Part shown: one piece after another, positions 30,969 through 43,513 of the stretch | Layout of the letters: each line of letters opens with the position of its first letter | How positions within the stretch are numbered: position 1 is the stretch's first letter | Assembly: GCA_015179045.1 (NCBI GenBank) | Contig: WHUZ01000034.1 | Coordinates: 372,001 to 436,000 of the forward strand | DNA from: Kalaharituber pfeilii | Taxonomy: Eukaryota > Ascomycota > Pezizomycetes > Pezizales > Pezizaceae | DNA: 64,000 nt | Reading direction: 5' to 3' | Program-made: the position numbers and the translations under genes | Notes under the pieces: model-generated | Seen by the model: the letters and a program-made list of their open reading frames with translations, nothing else | Told to the model about the DNA's origin: nothing | Databases searched by the model: none

Positions 30969-33900
30969 GATATGGCTTCATAATTTATCCATGCTGAAGG
31001 AGATCTCATATCCAATACCAGACTCGAATCCAATTTTGCAAATAGAGGTCTTGTGGACTGGGCTTCGGTGTGCTTACTCCAGCACCCGAATTGTCCGGCA
31101 ATTGTACTTGGTATCGTCAGAGGGTATCGACAATAGTCCCATTGACAGAAACCACTGGCCCGTGTCCTAGTCTCGTAACCAGCCTGTGCTCATATGTCCG
31201 TAATCAGATTATAGGTCATCATTTCATGCCCAGTATAGCAGTGAGGCCTGCAAGCAGGCTAAGTGAGCCCAATAAGGCTAGTTAGGGTTACTGGCTAGGA
31301 CAGGGTAGGGCACACCATCGACGGAGAAGTAGTACTATAAAACTCAATGCAGCAGCCCTCTCCTCCACTCCAATTCATCTACCAATGCAACAAAGCTTAT
31401 AAGCTTCAGCACTCCGCCGTTTGAAAAGCACATGGTCGTGAACGAGAGGGGAAAAAAACCGATATGTGCTGTGCGGACTCAAGTTTACTCATTACAGACC
31501 AATATTCTCCATTGGCCTTCTGGTGATGAGGCTACGGCCCCCTCTGACGCCAGGTGGGCAGGTTGAACCAAAAGCCCTCACTGAGGGGCACAAGCGGCTC
31601 TGGAATAGCTCACAGCTACATTTATAAGGCTGCTGCCACAGTAACTTCTAACCACAGATAAGAGGCGGCGTGGGCCTTGCAAAGAATAATGCTCTGCGGG
31701 TAAAATATACTATGCCTGCCGGGCTGGAAGATGCCTTAGTGGACCTGGATCAAGGATTGATGTCCCCAGGCTATGCTTGACAGCGGCGGTCCCTGGTCAG
31801 GCTACCTGCCTCCCAGGGTCAGGGCTATCAAGTTCATCCAAGATAGCTGTGGGTGACACCAGATTAGTGGGTACTGTCGCAAACCCACCCTGGAACTGTT
31901 TGGTGCGGTGGGGAATCTTGGCATTTCAAGTACCACGGTGGGTGAAGGCCGGAGGGGGAGGTAACTACTAAAAGGGGAAGGGGTACCGGGAAGGTAAGGG
32001 TATTTCTTGAGGGGAGAAGGGGTGGCTTCAGAAGAGATCATCATTGTTACAAGGTCGAAGGAAGTGAATCCAATAGAAACGATCATCTCAGCTGCTTGCC
32101 CTTGTCTTCCCACTAGACCACTTTCCTCCTCTACAGTACCCTGAGCTATCTCACGATCTGTTGAGTCTGAGGAGCATTCCATGCCTGCCTAGCCCACCAC
32201 ACCAGGCCTGGCCATCTATTTTCAGGGTAATGATGGCCCAAAAATGCATGGTTTAGGAGAGTTGAGAAGGGCATTTCCGGTTCGAGGTTGGGGAAAGATG
32301 GTTAGTGGTCTTGGTCGAAGTCGAGGTGCGGCGGACGGCTGCGGGGTGCAAGATGAAGCCGCTAGGAGAGAAGTGCGAAAATCCACGGTAGAGATTGATG
32401 TGGAGTAGAGATGGATGTGGGAGGAAGCAAATCCCTCAGTGCCCGACCATTCTCGGTGCCTTTTATTTTAGGGCCAGAAGCCACGGCTAACCAGGTTACG
32501 GCTCGCGAAGGGAGGATTAGTGAAGCTATTGAGGATTGACGGAGGAAACCTCGTGAGAGGAATGGATGTCACAAGAGTGTTTGTGGAGGCACGTGGTCAT
32601 GCATGGCAATTCTCCATTGGAAAATGATGGAGATGTTCGGAACTTTGATGGATGCAATATACGTGCAAGGATGAGACTAGGACTGCGGTCACAGGAACTA
32701 GAGCCCGATCCCCTAACCTTACACAGCCAGTCATGAGCCATTGCCAGCTGCAATAGCATTCCGCAGAGAACAAGGCAGGCATATGTACAATTACATATCT
32801 ATCATTTACTTGCCCATCTCCAACTCACTCCACTTCCAATGCCCAGGCTACCCGGACCCAGGGCAAGAACAATTAAACTTGCTCTGCACTTCTTTACTAC
32901 TTCCCGTCTCGAACGTATCTCCCTAGTCTGTTCAAGATAGCTTCTCACAATGGCACCACAATGAAACAACAAGAGAAAGACAAAAACGGGCAACACACTA
33001 ATAACCGAAGATAGAAAATTAGAGAAATCAGGTCCATTTGAGGCCATGCTGGTGAAAATGCCTCAGACACCACCCAAGTTGATATTCCTATATCTGATGG
33101 AGTCGACTGAATTTCGTTAGGCCATTGAGAAATGTTTATCAACGCGGCAAAATCCAGTTTTGCATCTGGAGGGCGAGTAGCTTACTTGTTGGAGGAAAAC
33201 GGCTTCGTGTGGGAAAGCTGCTGGGTCAGGCAGTTTACAGCACCAAGGCAGTTTGACATGTGGTAGAATGGAGAAAGTAAGGGGAAGGGGTCTGGTGATG
33301 TTGGAAGGGCCTGGTGATGTGGGAAGGGGTGGCACAGGAATCTTCAGTTAGCCCGGTGTTACTTCTAATTGCAGTAGCACCGGCAGTGGCGACGATACAT
33401 GAGAAGAGACCAACGGAGGGTTTGTTTTATAGATGACTTTGTCCATCTCACCACAGGGGGGACGGTACGGAAGCTCAGAAAAAAATGCAAGATGGAAAGG
33501 GGCATTGGAGGTCAGGGTTTTGATGCCCGTCATAGTCCAGTAGGGCTGCATACGGGTAATGAACAAAAAAAAAAAAGAAAAAAATAGTAACTGTGAGATC
33601 ACGTAAAGCCTCTCAATCAGAGGTTACAAGACCAACTCCAAGGTTGAACAACCATCACGCGACCCAGACGGGCTCATATTCGGCAGTGAGACTGGCGACC
33701 AGCCTTGCAAATGAAGGCAGTATAGCCCCGGTACAGCGGCTCCGTATGCTGATGGAAAATCAGTTTAAGGCGAGAAATATGGTGATACAGTACACAAGAT
33801 ATGGGAGAGCTAATCCGGATGAGGTGTTTCCCGCTATGATAGACCGAATACAGAGGAGCAACGATTAGCCAGGGAAACTCAAAAGGTGGTGAACGTGTTG

Positions 33901-34963
33901 CGAGCAAAGGGAGTAGGCGCTAGGTATAGAGATGGCAGCCGCTGGTATTCAAAAATGGACGCTTTGGAAAGTTCTTAGACAGAACTGAGTCACCCCCTCC
34001 TGGCACCAGTATGGATACTTCGAGTTGAAACAGGTAGGTAGATACACAGAGAAGATCGGATATATGAATGTGCTATGGCTTCCGAGACAGAATAGCATGC
34101 GATAATGGAGTGGAAAAGTTATATGGTTAGTGCATTACAGGTGTTTGCAATGATTGTTGATCCAGAAGAAAAGTGTTGGGACATTTGTCTTTAATTTATT
34201 TAAAAAGGTGGATATGGCATGGGAAAGGTTACGTGCGGTACGAAGGAGTAGAAAAATGCAGCGGGAATAATAACTAAAGAAAAGATAGGAGGGTTATTTA
34301 TGGGGGAGATGGAGTTGGAGGATAAACTATCCAGGTAAAGTGATACTGAAGTTTATGCATAATAGAGGCAATAATATGCTGGCAGGGATGTAAAGCTCAA
34401 ATGCCAAAAAAAGAAAAAAGAAGGTGGAACGACTAGCTGTTTTAGCCTTCTTGGAGCCCCAAGGGGGCCTAGGGGAATAGGTGAACAGCTCCAATTGTTT
34501 CATTTGACTTACAGGGACAAAGATGCAGAGTATGGTAACTTAAGACATGGCATATACCTGGACTACGCCTATAAACCATGACGGTAGTAGGAACATGACG
34601 TCCTAAAAGACATTCTAAGCACTTCCCTTTCTGATTATGAACCTATAAAAGATAGAACAGCGAATGACCCATAAAATTCCCAAAAACATTTTACAACAAT
34701 TAGTTACAACCTGAACCCGAACTAAAGAAAAAAAAAAACCATATATAGTTAGAGGAAATTCGTGAAGCTCGCATAAGAGTGCAGAGATGTCAATGATGAT
34801 ACAACAAACCCAGCTTGAACCCAACCATGAGGAATTACCCAACGTAATCAAAGTATGCAAAGAACGAAGAGGAGAAAAGAGACCTCAGAGCGAATGCTTG
34901 ATGTATGAACATCAAGTCCATAGGGAAAAGGTACAGAGCACCAAGCTAAAAGACTCCGACGAT
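30969..34963. other. 4-kb gene-poor region
   Basis: No gene could be supported. Frames at 31802-32182 (minus, 126 aa), 33593-33868 (plus, 91 aa) and several of 60-80 aa have no motif or convincing splicing. The last one (YTRYGRANPDEVFPAMIDR) is the only one with a protein-like composition. Repeated CCACACCAGGCC-type and TGGTGATGTGGGAAGG short duplications occur (33295-33330). It may hold UTRs, a non-coding RNA, or a lineage-specific gene I cannot read. Confidence 0.4.
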
Positions 34964-36120
34964 TTATACCACAGCAACTTGCCGTCGATCGCGTACAGAA
35001 GATTCTGGCGCCTTCCCCTTGCCCTTGCTACGAAAGGCGGGGTGGACCTCCAGATCGTCTTCCGGTGGTGGAGTTTGCTGGAGGGTTGGAGGAATCGGGA
35101 CTGGAAGCCCAGCTTTACTCAGGAAAGCGGGATGAGCTACTTGAGACGTCACCTGTAATTTGCTGTCAGCGCTGGTCATGGATATCGGTGTTATCATGGT
35201 ACTGTCAATTGCACCTACCTCTTCAAAGTTTTCTGTCCAGTCCTTGATGGCGTCTTCTGCCTCTTTCAGAATAACTCGGGCCTCCCTCTCTTTGTCATAG
35301 GGCGCTGGCTTGGATCCCGGCATGATTGGAGTATCATCCAGAAGGTTCAATAGCTTTCGTCCTTGTTTGGCTATGATAGCTTGCTTCTCGCAACGCTCAA
35401 TTACGACGGCAAAATGCTGTGCATATGCCTCCTTCAACTTGCTTCTTGTCATATTAATAAGTTGGGCCTCAGCCACTAAGTTCTCCGCTTCAGCTCGGAC
35501 AAGTTCCTGCTCAAGCTGCATAATCCGCGATGATTGCGGATCTTTATATTTCAATCGCGCAATTTCCTCTTGGATGCGTGCTTTATTGTCTCGAGATGGT
35601 TGGACAGATGCTTCCGTATTACGAATCGCCTTGAGAATTACACGGTAGTCCTCTAGGGACTGTGCATGCATCATTTCTTGGGTTCCGATTTCGGACAGAA
35701 GAACGCCAAGTTTGTCCGATAGGTCAGAGATAGTATCGTCGCCTACAATTCAAACTATCAATCCACGACTCGCAAGAAAAGAAGTTTAGAATCGAAATAC
35801 GTACCACATTGCTCTCCCCATTCACTGAGTTGAGTAGCGACGTTGATCCGCTCCCTCCCAGCGTTCTCATATGCATTGATAACGTGGTTCTCACTTTTGA
35901 TGAGTCGGTATAACCGCTTGCTAAGCTGCGGTTGGTCCGGTCCGCCTTTTAGGCTGCTGAAGAACCCTCGCCTGCTGCCCGTCGAGCTCGTCGAAACTGA
36001 CCTAGATTTCGAACCGCGCAACGAAAACGATCTGTTCCTGCCAGAGGACATTGTCGATGAGTTATTCTGTGAAGGAATTGTGCGAGGGGTATATGCGGGG
36101 GGTGGGTTTATCGAGGGCAT
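34964..36120 (-). CDS. pil1: Eisosome protein, PIL1/LSP1 family
   Basis: BAR-like proteins of this family self-assemble on the inner plasma membrane into eisosomes (furrows). Exon 1 36120-35805 contains a Ser/Arg-rich N-terminus (GRNRSFSLRGSKSRSVS) and GPDQPQLSKRLYRLIKSENH. The intron 35804-35743 is in phase; the next exon has DDTISDLSDKLGVLLSEIG, ILKAIRNTEASVQPSRD, IARLKYKDPQSSRI, LEQELVRAEAENLVAEAQL and LLNLLDDTPIMPG. These are hallmark Pil1-domain strings (RNIEASVQPSR, LKYKEP, LEQELVRAEAE, IDDTPVTPG in homologues). A 66-nt segment (35218-35153, GTAGGT...TTACAG) has splice signals but no stop and keeps frame: 342 aa if removed, 364 aa if retained. The Pro-rich tail ends DRRQVAVV. It is divergent enough to be a paralogue rather than the main PIL1. 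Met 24 codons downstream (MSSGRNR) is an alternative start. Confidence 0.88.
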
Positions 36121-37315
36121 GGTTCTTTCGCAACGGAAGTTTGAGCTAGCTCAAACGAACAAGTATACCACTTTGGGAAATGGGATGGAACTTGGGTGAA
36201 GAAAAACTGAAATAGCGACAAGAAAGAGAGGACAGCGGTGCGAGAAAAAAAATGGGGCAAAGAACCAGTCTGCCAGAAGAATTGAAAGAAAATAGTGGAA
36301 CTTGAAGGGTTTCAAGATATCATACTGGAAAACAGCACCTGTCTTACATTTTTATTGCTAACTGTTCCTCCCACCTTTCTTATACAGAATCCCCACGACG
36401 TGTCAATACAGCGCACTTGCTCTCTGCTAATAACAGATTACAATCTGTCTGTCAAATGCCCCTCAGCGAATCAAACCCTAGCTCGCCAGAAGTGTAGGCG
36501 TCAACTGATGTGTTGATCCTTCTGTCTTCAGTGCACAAGCTGAAACTCAAAGGGGGGTCTTCCCTGCAGGTTAGAGACGGATGCAGCTCCAACTTAGCTG
36601 GCAAAAAGCTCGCCTCGTAGTGGAGAATAGAGCCGAGATAGACTGACTGCCTTAGTTGGTGAAATAGAAAAATTCTAAAAGTGGGAAATATTAGGTTTCG
36701 TCGGCTTTTTTAGTGTTTGTAACAAAAAAAAAAACGTTTTTTCTTTCGTGACACCGTGGTGGAAGGAGTTCCCCATTTTATCAAATTTAGGAACGCCCAT
36801 CAGGTTCCAGGTTTTGGGCTAGTTGACGATCATTTCCTGGGCAACATTCTTTTGGGCCCTGGGCATACACAATTGTCACAGGGTCCTACAGTTTCAAGGC
36901 AACAGAAGGAGTTTGCAGATCATCTGCGCTCGCTCCCTGAAATTCAATGGCTTTACTTCTTTTTTATAGAATTCCCTCTATTCTAGGAGGGTCCTGTATA
37001 TCCGACGGAACTGTAGTCGGGACTCTGGTTACGAGACTAGTCTGGACTAAAGGAACGGTTTACTTCTGGGTTACGAGACTAGGTTTACTATTATCAAATT
37101 GAAGTCGACATGTGCACTTTCGTTCTTTGTTCGGGGTTCAAAGATGTATATAACATTTTATAACACCATGAATGTACTATACGTCCTCGAGCTCAACAAG
37201 TCTTCGGGACTTACCAGTGTAGACATATCAGAACGTACTATTGAAACAGTAAGGACAAATCTCAACACTTTGAAGGAATACCCTCACCTCGACACTTGGA
37301 CGAGATCGTCATGGG

Positions 37316-37350
<35 letters not shown>

Positions 37351-38158
37351 CATGTGAGTTCGACATGTAGTCACTACGGTACTATCGCCGGTTCCCTCCT
37401 CATCATTTCAATTTTCGAAATCAGATCACGACACCGCAAAATACGCTTTTGCAGATAAAAAGCAGAAGAATTTTGAATGCGAGAAATCTCGGCAGGGCTT
37501 TCAATGTGTTCTCGTACCAAGCTTTCAATTCTAGATATGTGAAAAGTTGAAAATAAATAAAGGGTCTTCTTCGCTGGAATTTATATATAAAATATACAGA
37601 AAAACGTTCTACATACGAATACAAAGGTAAATGTGGAATTTGGAGGAATAAGGACTTAAATTCCATGGTACTGATCCTCAACAATAGCTTTGTTCTTTTT
37701 GTAATCCCAATAAAAACAATACTTCTGTTCTTTTTTAACCCAAGGTACATTTGTCCTGTTGATTCTTTTTTACCCCCACACGCACCTTTCTATCCCACTT
37801 CCCCCCCTAAGAAAAAAAATCCCACCAGTATATAACCAAAACCTGTAAAGATGAACACAACCAAATAAAAACCAAATGTATATTTTCCAAAAACAAATAA
37901 ACCGGAATGTGATATCTTGAGCTAGCAAGCTAAAAAGATAAAAAATGAAGACATAATGAATGATGCATCAGATAAACATTTCATTATCGCCAACATCACA
38001 TTTCATGTAAATTTTTCCCCACCCAAAGCTTACATGAATGTTTCATGCCTTTTTCCCTCTGAAAATGTAAGCCCTGATATGCAAGAGATCCACAATTGTA
38101 AATCATTCTAAATCTTTCCTCCCCCTCCCCCCTCCTCGCACACCCTGCTCACTTCTTT
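36121..38158. other. 2-kb intergenic region
   Basis: Promoter of the PIL1-family gene at left, 3' flank of the aminotransferase at right. It includes an isolated A30 tract at about 37316-37346 without the retroposon core or a target duplication. The 36756-36986 frame is unrecognised. Confidence 0.4.
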
Positions 38159-39744
38159 TCACCTATACTCCTCCCAGAGCTTCTCATGGAATCTCACGAT
38201 TCTCTCAATCCAGTCCGTCCCACCCGCCAAAAACGTCGTTCTAAAGTGCCACTCTCCCTTCTTCTGGCCAAACCCGCTCCCGGGGACGACACAGACGCCC
38301 GTTTCATCCAGCATCCGTAGACAGTACCACTCATCCGGCTTCTTACCCTCCTTCTCGGCTTGCTGGATCAACTTTTCAGGTAATCTGATAGTGGGGAACA
38401 GGTACATAGATCCTTGGGGTGGGTTGCAGCTCACGCCCTCCATGCGCTGAAATGCCTCGTATAGTGCTTGCGCTCGGGACTGTAAGGTGGCAAAGATGGC
38501 ATTGTATTCGGACTCGTAGCGCGGGTAGGAGGGGTCTCCCTTCCGCGGTGGGTTGACCATGAGCTCAACAAGGGCTTGGCCAATTACGGGTGGACACAAG
38601 GAGATGGAGACAAGTTTGTATATCTGTGCGTGAACCTCTGGCGAGAAGTTGACTAGCTCAAAGTAACCCCCTCTATGCCCGCACTCACCCACCATGCCCT
38701 TTGACGTTGAGTGTAGCGATACAAGCTCAACGTGGTCGTATCCCTGGTCAGGATGGTTTTTCATTGCCTCTGCCAGCACTTTCTTAAATGAGACGAATTT
38801 GTTGGGAGCAAAGACATTGGTCTGGTAAACCTCATCAGCAATGACGACGAGGCTCTCTTCCCTGGCCAGTTCGATAACGGCACGGACGTCGGATTCCTTC
38901 AACGAAGCGCCGGTGGGATTGCCGGGGTTGATGATGACGATGGATTTGACGTCGATGCCGTTGGACTTGGCAGAATGGATCTCTTCGCGGATGTGAGGGA
39001 GCTCAGTGGACCAGGAGTTGAGCTCATTGAGGTAGTAGGGGACCGGGGTGGCGTTGAGGAGGGAGAGGGTAGCAGTGTAGAGGGGGTATTGTGGGACAGG
39101 AATGAGGATGCCGGTGGTGGGGCTGGAGCATATGGTGGTGAGGATGGTGTTGACGCCGGCGGAGGCGCCCGTAGTGAGGAAGATGTCATCGGGGTTGGAA
39201 GGATAGCCGTCGCGTTCTGTGCTGAGGTTAGCTTGGAATGTGTACCAGGAAGGTGACTGATGGATAGCGGATGTATAAACATGCCTTCGATGAACTTCGC
39301 TACACTCTTGCGGACGCCAAGAACACCCATGCTGTGACTATACGCACCGACGCTTCCAATCTCCTTCAACAGCCTCCGCGCCCGCTCAATGACATCTGCC
39401 GGGTACAGCTTCTCTGCATAGTCGGTCTCCAGAATATCTGGATACTCTAATATCGACAGGACCTGCCTGAAGAACGTTATGGGCTTCTGTCCCAGCTGCT
39501 GGGGGTTGCCGATGTTCGCGGAGATGATTTTCTTGAAGGACAAATTTGCAGCGTCTTGTTGCTGCTGCAGCTTCTGTCGGTATGCCTCGGCTTTGACGGC
39601 AAGCTCACCCCGCACGGCGTATTGCGCCGACACGACGTTCTGGTTCAGCGTCTTGAGCTGTAGGGCTTTGTTGGGGATGGCAGTCGTGATCACGGGGTTG
39701 GTGGCGACGGCGGCCATAGTAGACAGGTTATCTGGTTGTTTCAT
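38159..39744 (-). CDS. Alanine aminotransferase
   Basis: PLP-dependent enzyme interconverting alanine + 2-oxoglutarate and pyruvate + glutamate. Two exons, 39744-39285 and 39216-38159, total 505 aa with the frame closed. The intron (39284-39217, 68 nt) begins GCATGT and ends CACAG with a CTAAC branch site: a GC-AG intron. The spliced junction is KFIE|ERDGYPSNPDDIFLTTG. N-terminal blocks: LNQNVVSAQYAVRGELAVKA, IISANIGNPQQLGQKPITF, YSHSMGVLGVRKSV. C-terminal blocks: IVIINPGNPTGASL, VVIADEVYQTNVF, and SLHSTSKGMVGECGHRGGYF containing the PLP Schiff-base lysine (STSKG). Motif order and length match eukaryotic ALT. Two possible starts nine codons apart (MKQPDNLST, MAAVATNPV). A mitochondrial presequence is not clear; cytosolic location is likely (inference). 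Confidence 0.95.
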
Positions 39745-40640
39745 TGTGGGATTTGTGTACCGACGTTAGCTTAGCTACCTCAGAATCTGGTCCAAATGAA
39801 TATAGACAACAAATGCTTCAAGTGGCCTGTGGCTTCAGGAAGAGGCTTCAGGGCGCTGGAATATATAGTAGAGTTCGTACTAAGTAGCAAGTTTGGTCTC
39901 AGCACAAGCGCAGCCCGCAAACGGAGACCGTCGGCTGCGGCTCTGACGACACTAGTGGAACTGCAGCTCTTGACATGGAACGGGCTACCCTCGGATGGGG
40001 CCAGGTCAACTGACATGGCCTCAATGGCCCGGGGCCTGGCCCAGTCATGCTCAGCGTTCGGCGTCGTACGTCGCAGTTGCCCTGCGCGTACGGTGAGCGT
40101 GTGGGGGGGGAGGGGGGGAGGTAGTGTGGTGGGGGAGGAGGGCTACGGGGGATGCCTGCCATGCCCAGACAATAGCCATGTATTGGACACACGCAAGGCT
40201 TTGAGACCCGACGGGGCAGCCTTTTCTCCGCATGCTCTGGCAGTGACCGTGAAATGCGTCCTGGGGATGCTCGCACGTCGGAGCAGACCGGCTTGGGCTT
40301 GGTGGGGTGCTGAGTGTGTCGAAAGCATGGCATCGGCTGCGCGCGTTCGGCTGAGCTGGGACATCTCAGCGCCGGCGCTGCCCCAGTCCCCAGCAGCGCG
40401 ATTCCCTGCACGCACTATGCTCTGCTCCAGCTGCACTCCCCAAACGCGCCGCCGATCGAACCTGCCGTGCCGTGCTTCAAGCAAACCCTTGCAACTCGGC
40501 GTTCTGGTGCATCCGGCACTTGGTGTAGCCCCGTCCCCAGTGATTGGCGTAGCTACATGCACTGACAAACAGAAATGCAAAGGAGGGGAGAAAAAAAAAA
40601 AAGAAAAAAGGAAAAGCGAAGAAAAAAAATTTGGTGAGAG
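39745..40640. other. GC-rich upstream region of the aminotransferase
   Basis: Long frames on both strands (up to 282 aa) overlap one another and show no motifs; GC-bias explains them. A G-rich tract (GTGGGGGGGGAGGGGGGGAG, about 40101-40120) could form a quadruplex. Confidence 0.45.
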
Positions 40641-41045
40641 TTAACAAATAAAATAAATAGGTGAATCAAAAATTGTCTGGGATTTGAATATCAAAAAGCA
40701 GAAACATAGCGAGAGTGCAAAAAAAAAGATTAAAAGAAGTGAAAATCCTTTACCTATTGCGTGCATCTTGTGCTCAGCGGCTCCGTTCGCGGTCGCCCTG
40801 CCTGCCATGGGCCTACGGTCCTTCTCATACAACGGCCCTGACCCGCCCAGCGTGAACTTAGTTGACGACGACATTGCTCTCTGTGCAAGAGTCGATTTAG
40901 GAAGCCGAATAGATTCTGTGCCGACGGTGATACCGGAGCCGAATTGCTGCGCTGAACTTGCGATTGGAAGGCGTGTGAAGAACCCTTTAGCGGTGAACCG
41001 TCGGGAGCCCAATTGAAGCTTAACCCTGCCGGACGCGCAAGCCAT
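40641..41045 (-). CDS. Hypothetical small protein with presequence-like N-terminus
   Basis: 134-aa frame from ATG 41045. The N-terminus is Arg/Ser/Ala-rich without acids (CASGRVKLQLGSRRFTAKGF), like a mitochondrial targeting peptide. Next comes FTLGGSGPLYEKDRRPMAGR, ATANGAAEHKMHAI. The remaining 34 residues are hydrophobic and low-complexity, and start at a GTAAAG that could be a 5' splice site (about 40755), so the true 3' end may lie in a later exon near 40570. Family not recognised; coding status rests on composition only. Confidence 0.4.
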   Translation of the reverse strand: MACASGRVKLQLGSRRFTAKGFFTRLPIASSAQQFGSGITVGTESIRLPKSTLAQRAMSSSTKFTLGGSGPLYEKDRRPMAGRATANGAAEHKMHAIGKGFSLLLIFFFALSLCFCFLIFKSQTIFDSPIYFIC

Positions 41046-42369
41046 CTTTATAGCTCAAGCGGGACGGTGTGTTTAAAGGTTTCGTTTTCAGCAGGTTATT
41101 CCAAGTGGATGCGCCGGAACAGTTGGAAAGAGTAATTTTCTGATATAACACACACTCACTCTCGTGCACACACTTCCAATTGCAATAGTGCAGCACTGGT
41201 TGCAGGTTGGGAGGGCGGGAGGAAGCTGCGAGTGCAGTTGGTGTGGAGTGCAGCGGGGGGAGCAGCTGATATTTTTTTTTTTTTCGGGGTGAGTAAACAA
41301 GCAGCTTGACAAAGAGTGCGCAGTACCTGGAAATCTTGCCATTCCCTCCCGCCAGCAACAACAACCCTGCCCCAAAAAGCGCAGCGCACGATGCTGTCTT
41401 TGGCCTGAATATGCTATTGCTACTGTGTAAGCGGCCTCTGGCATACATACCACTATCGGTACAGGAACATAAAGTGCGTACTTACTTTAACGCAATTTTC
41501 TATAATATGTCTGCATGGAACTGCCGGCGATGACCACACTGGCGCATTATTGGGGCCAAGGGGTTTCCACGATGCCCAAGTCTTACATATAATTTTCGTT
41601 CTTAAAATCCAGGAAATAAATCATGAGCGTCAGATCTCGGACCCCCTCCACCCCCGGCGCAGATCCGTTTACGCATAACGTCACGGCACCCACCAATTGC
41701 CTCACCTTAGCCTTGTAGTGTACCCCCCACTACTTCGCCCATATGTATCTAGGCTGGACCAATACTTGTTATCCACCTGTGCAACGACCAAACTCGGGAT
41801 CACCGGTGTTTAGCAGGCTGTTTTACGAAGATTACCTGGTTATGAGGATATTTTTTTTATGTAACCATTTTTTGGATCCACAACTGCAAGCCTAGGTAAC
41901 GTTTTAGTTTTGCATGGGGACGAATGCCAAGCAATAGGTTTCCCTTGAGATACTAGTACCTGATTTGGTGCGTTCGATATAGTAGTCACGACCCCTCCCC
42001 CTAAGAGGTGGCTCCAACCTCACCGCATGACTCTTGTAACATAAGTATGAATTATTGGGAAGGTTGCAGAAAGAATCCTTTCTCGATTTTCCTCAAACTG
42101 GAGTGTGAATTGCGGAGCTAAGTTCTTGCAAATTACCTTTATACCGAAGTCATTCTCCTCAACGCCCGCAATGGCTAGGTTAGCTGTATTTTGCTCAAGA
42201 TCTATATCGTATCCCACCAACAGCCCTCCTCCCCATGAACATATATCTATGTCCCCTGCAAGAATATGTAATCCCTCTGATTATTAGCACCAGAGACCTG
42301 TTGTACTCTTGTTTTTTTGTGATCTAGTTGATGTAAATACTTTGTTTTAATCCAATGTTCTGTTTGATG
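41046..42369. other. Intergenic, 1.3 kb
   Basis: No supported gene. The minus-strand frame 42220-42020 (GYDIDLEQNTANLAIAGVEE) has protein-like composition but only 66 codons and no recognised family. Confidence 0.4.
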
Positions 42370-43455
42370 ACGGATGCGATAAGTCCATATTATTCAGAGG
42401 TCATCTTTTTGACCAGGAAGAAGGTGTTCCGGTAAGGTCGTTTGCATGATTCCAGCGTACCGATTTCCGCAGTTCAGTAACTAACTTATCTACTACGCCC
42501 TTCAAGGCTCGAGGTTTTCGCATCGGCGGTTCTTGCGAAGGGATATGATTTTGGTCGACTCGAATGACGTGAGGCAGTTCAATCTCCGGTCAGATCAATC
42601 CCTTTTTCTTCCAGTCAAAAGCGATCGCGGCTTCCTGGTTGTATAGTAGTTCGTGTAGTAACTCCACTTCCTTAGGCCAGACTCCCCGCAGTTCAGCTTC
42701 TCCAGTCGTTCCCGCGTTAATCGACTCCCTCGCACAATGGTGGAAAACTTCAACGTAATATAGCTATCAAGTCCTTTTTGGTGTTGCAGCCCTGCTGCCT
42801 CTTCCTGTTCTTCGCATTTCCACATGAATCTAGGATCGCCTCGTGTTCCTTCGCCATCTGAAGGCCTGTCCAGAGGCCTAATCTTGTCCTTCTTTCTTTT
42901 ATACATTGTTGATATAATTTCCTGGGGAAGAGCCCGCTTCTTCCACTTATCTCTCCTTCTTGCCGCTGCTATTAATACCCCACATTCTGCCATGACTCTG
43001 TCCACTTGCTCCTTATGGTTTCTCTCTTCCGCACCGGAGCTGTGCGAAAGGGAAGCTAGTTTTTTTGCTACTAGGCTTTCGTCAGTTCGCAAAAGATCGG
43101 TGCTCATGGTAGCTCGAACGGAAGTCTCGGTGTCTCCGTCGACAACTGATAGTGAGTTCAGGAGGGTGTCCTTTCTCGTGAGAAACAGTGATTTCGCCCT
43201 CGTTGTGACAAACCAAGGTAATCCTAGGAGATCATTTTGTCAGCTCTGAGATATAACAAAGGATGTACTGTCGACTTTCCAACACAGGTCACCACGTTCT
43301 TTGCTGTACCCAGTAGTTCGACCTGAGTCCCGTTTGCTGCCAAAAGGTCAGGTTCGGTGCCTGCTTGAATTGGTATATGCAGCTGCTTGGCTAGCCTAGT
43401 GGATATGAGGTTGACTTGGCTTCCAGTGATTGACTAAGGCATAGTACTTAACGCT
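42370..43455 (-). mobile_element. Ty3/gypsy protease and start of RT region, decayed
   Basis: In minus-strand order: protease-like VNLISTRLAKQLHIPIQAGT and the C-terminal protease block DLLGLPWFV (43455-43200), then a 170-aa frame from 43107. That frame ends RLTRERLEKLNCGE, and after a stop at 42594 it continues as PEIELPHVIRVDQN, DKLVTELRKSVRW and TGTPSSWSKR. These correspond to the linker that precedes reverse transcriptase in gypsy pol (homologues read PPHVI..., ...PWFLVKKKD). Stops and frame changes show it is inactive. Confidence 0.65.
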
Positions 43456-43513
43456 TCTTCCATTCATTCTCACTTCAATAGCATTCCCAGATGTTTGATT
43501 TTCTTTCCAATCT

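Noticed and set aside
34200..34960. Possible RNA gene in the gene-poor region
   Set aside because: No tRNA cloverleaf, A/B boxes or snRNA-like motif could be found; no tRNA or rRNA gene was identified anywhere in the window.
37316..37346. A30 tract as an eighth retroposon
   Set aside because: The family core does not precede it and no target duplication flanks it.
39796..40644. A 282-aa plus-strand frame upstream of the aminotransferase
   Set aside because: GC-driven open frame with equal-length partners on the other strand and Cys/Arg-rich random composition.
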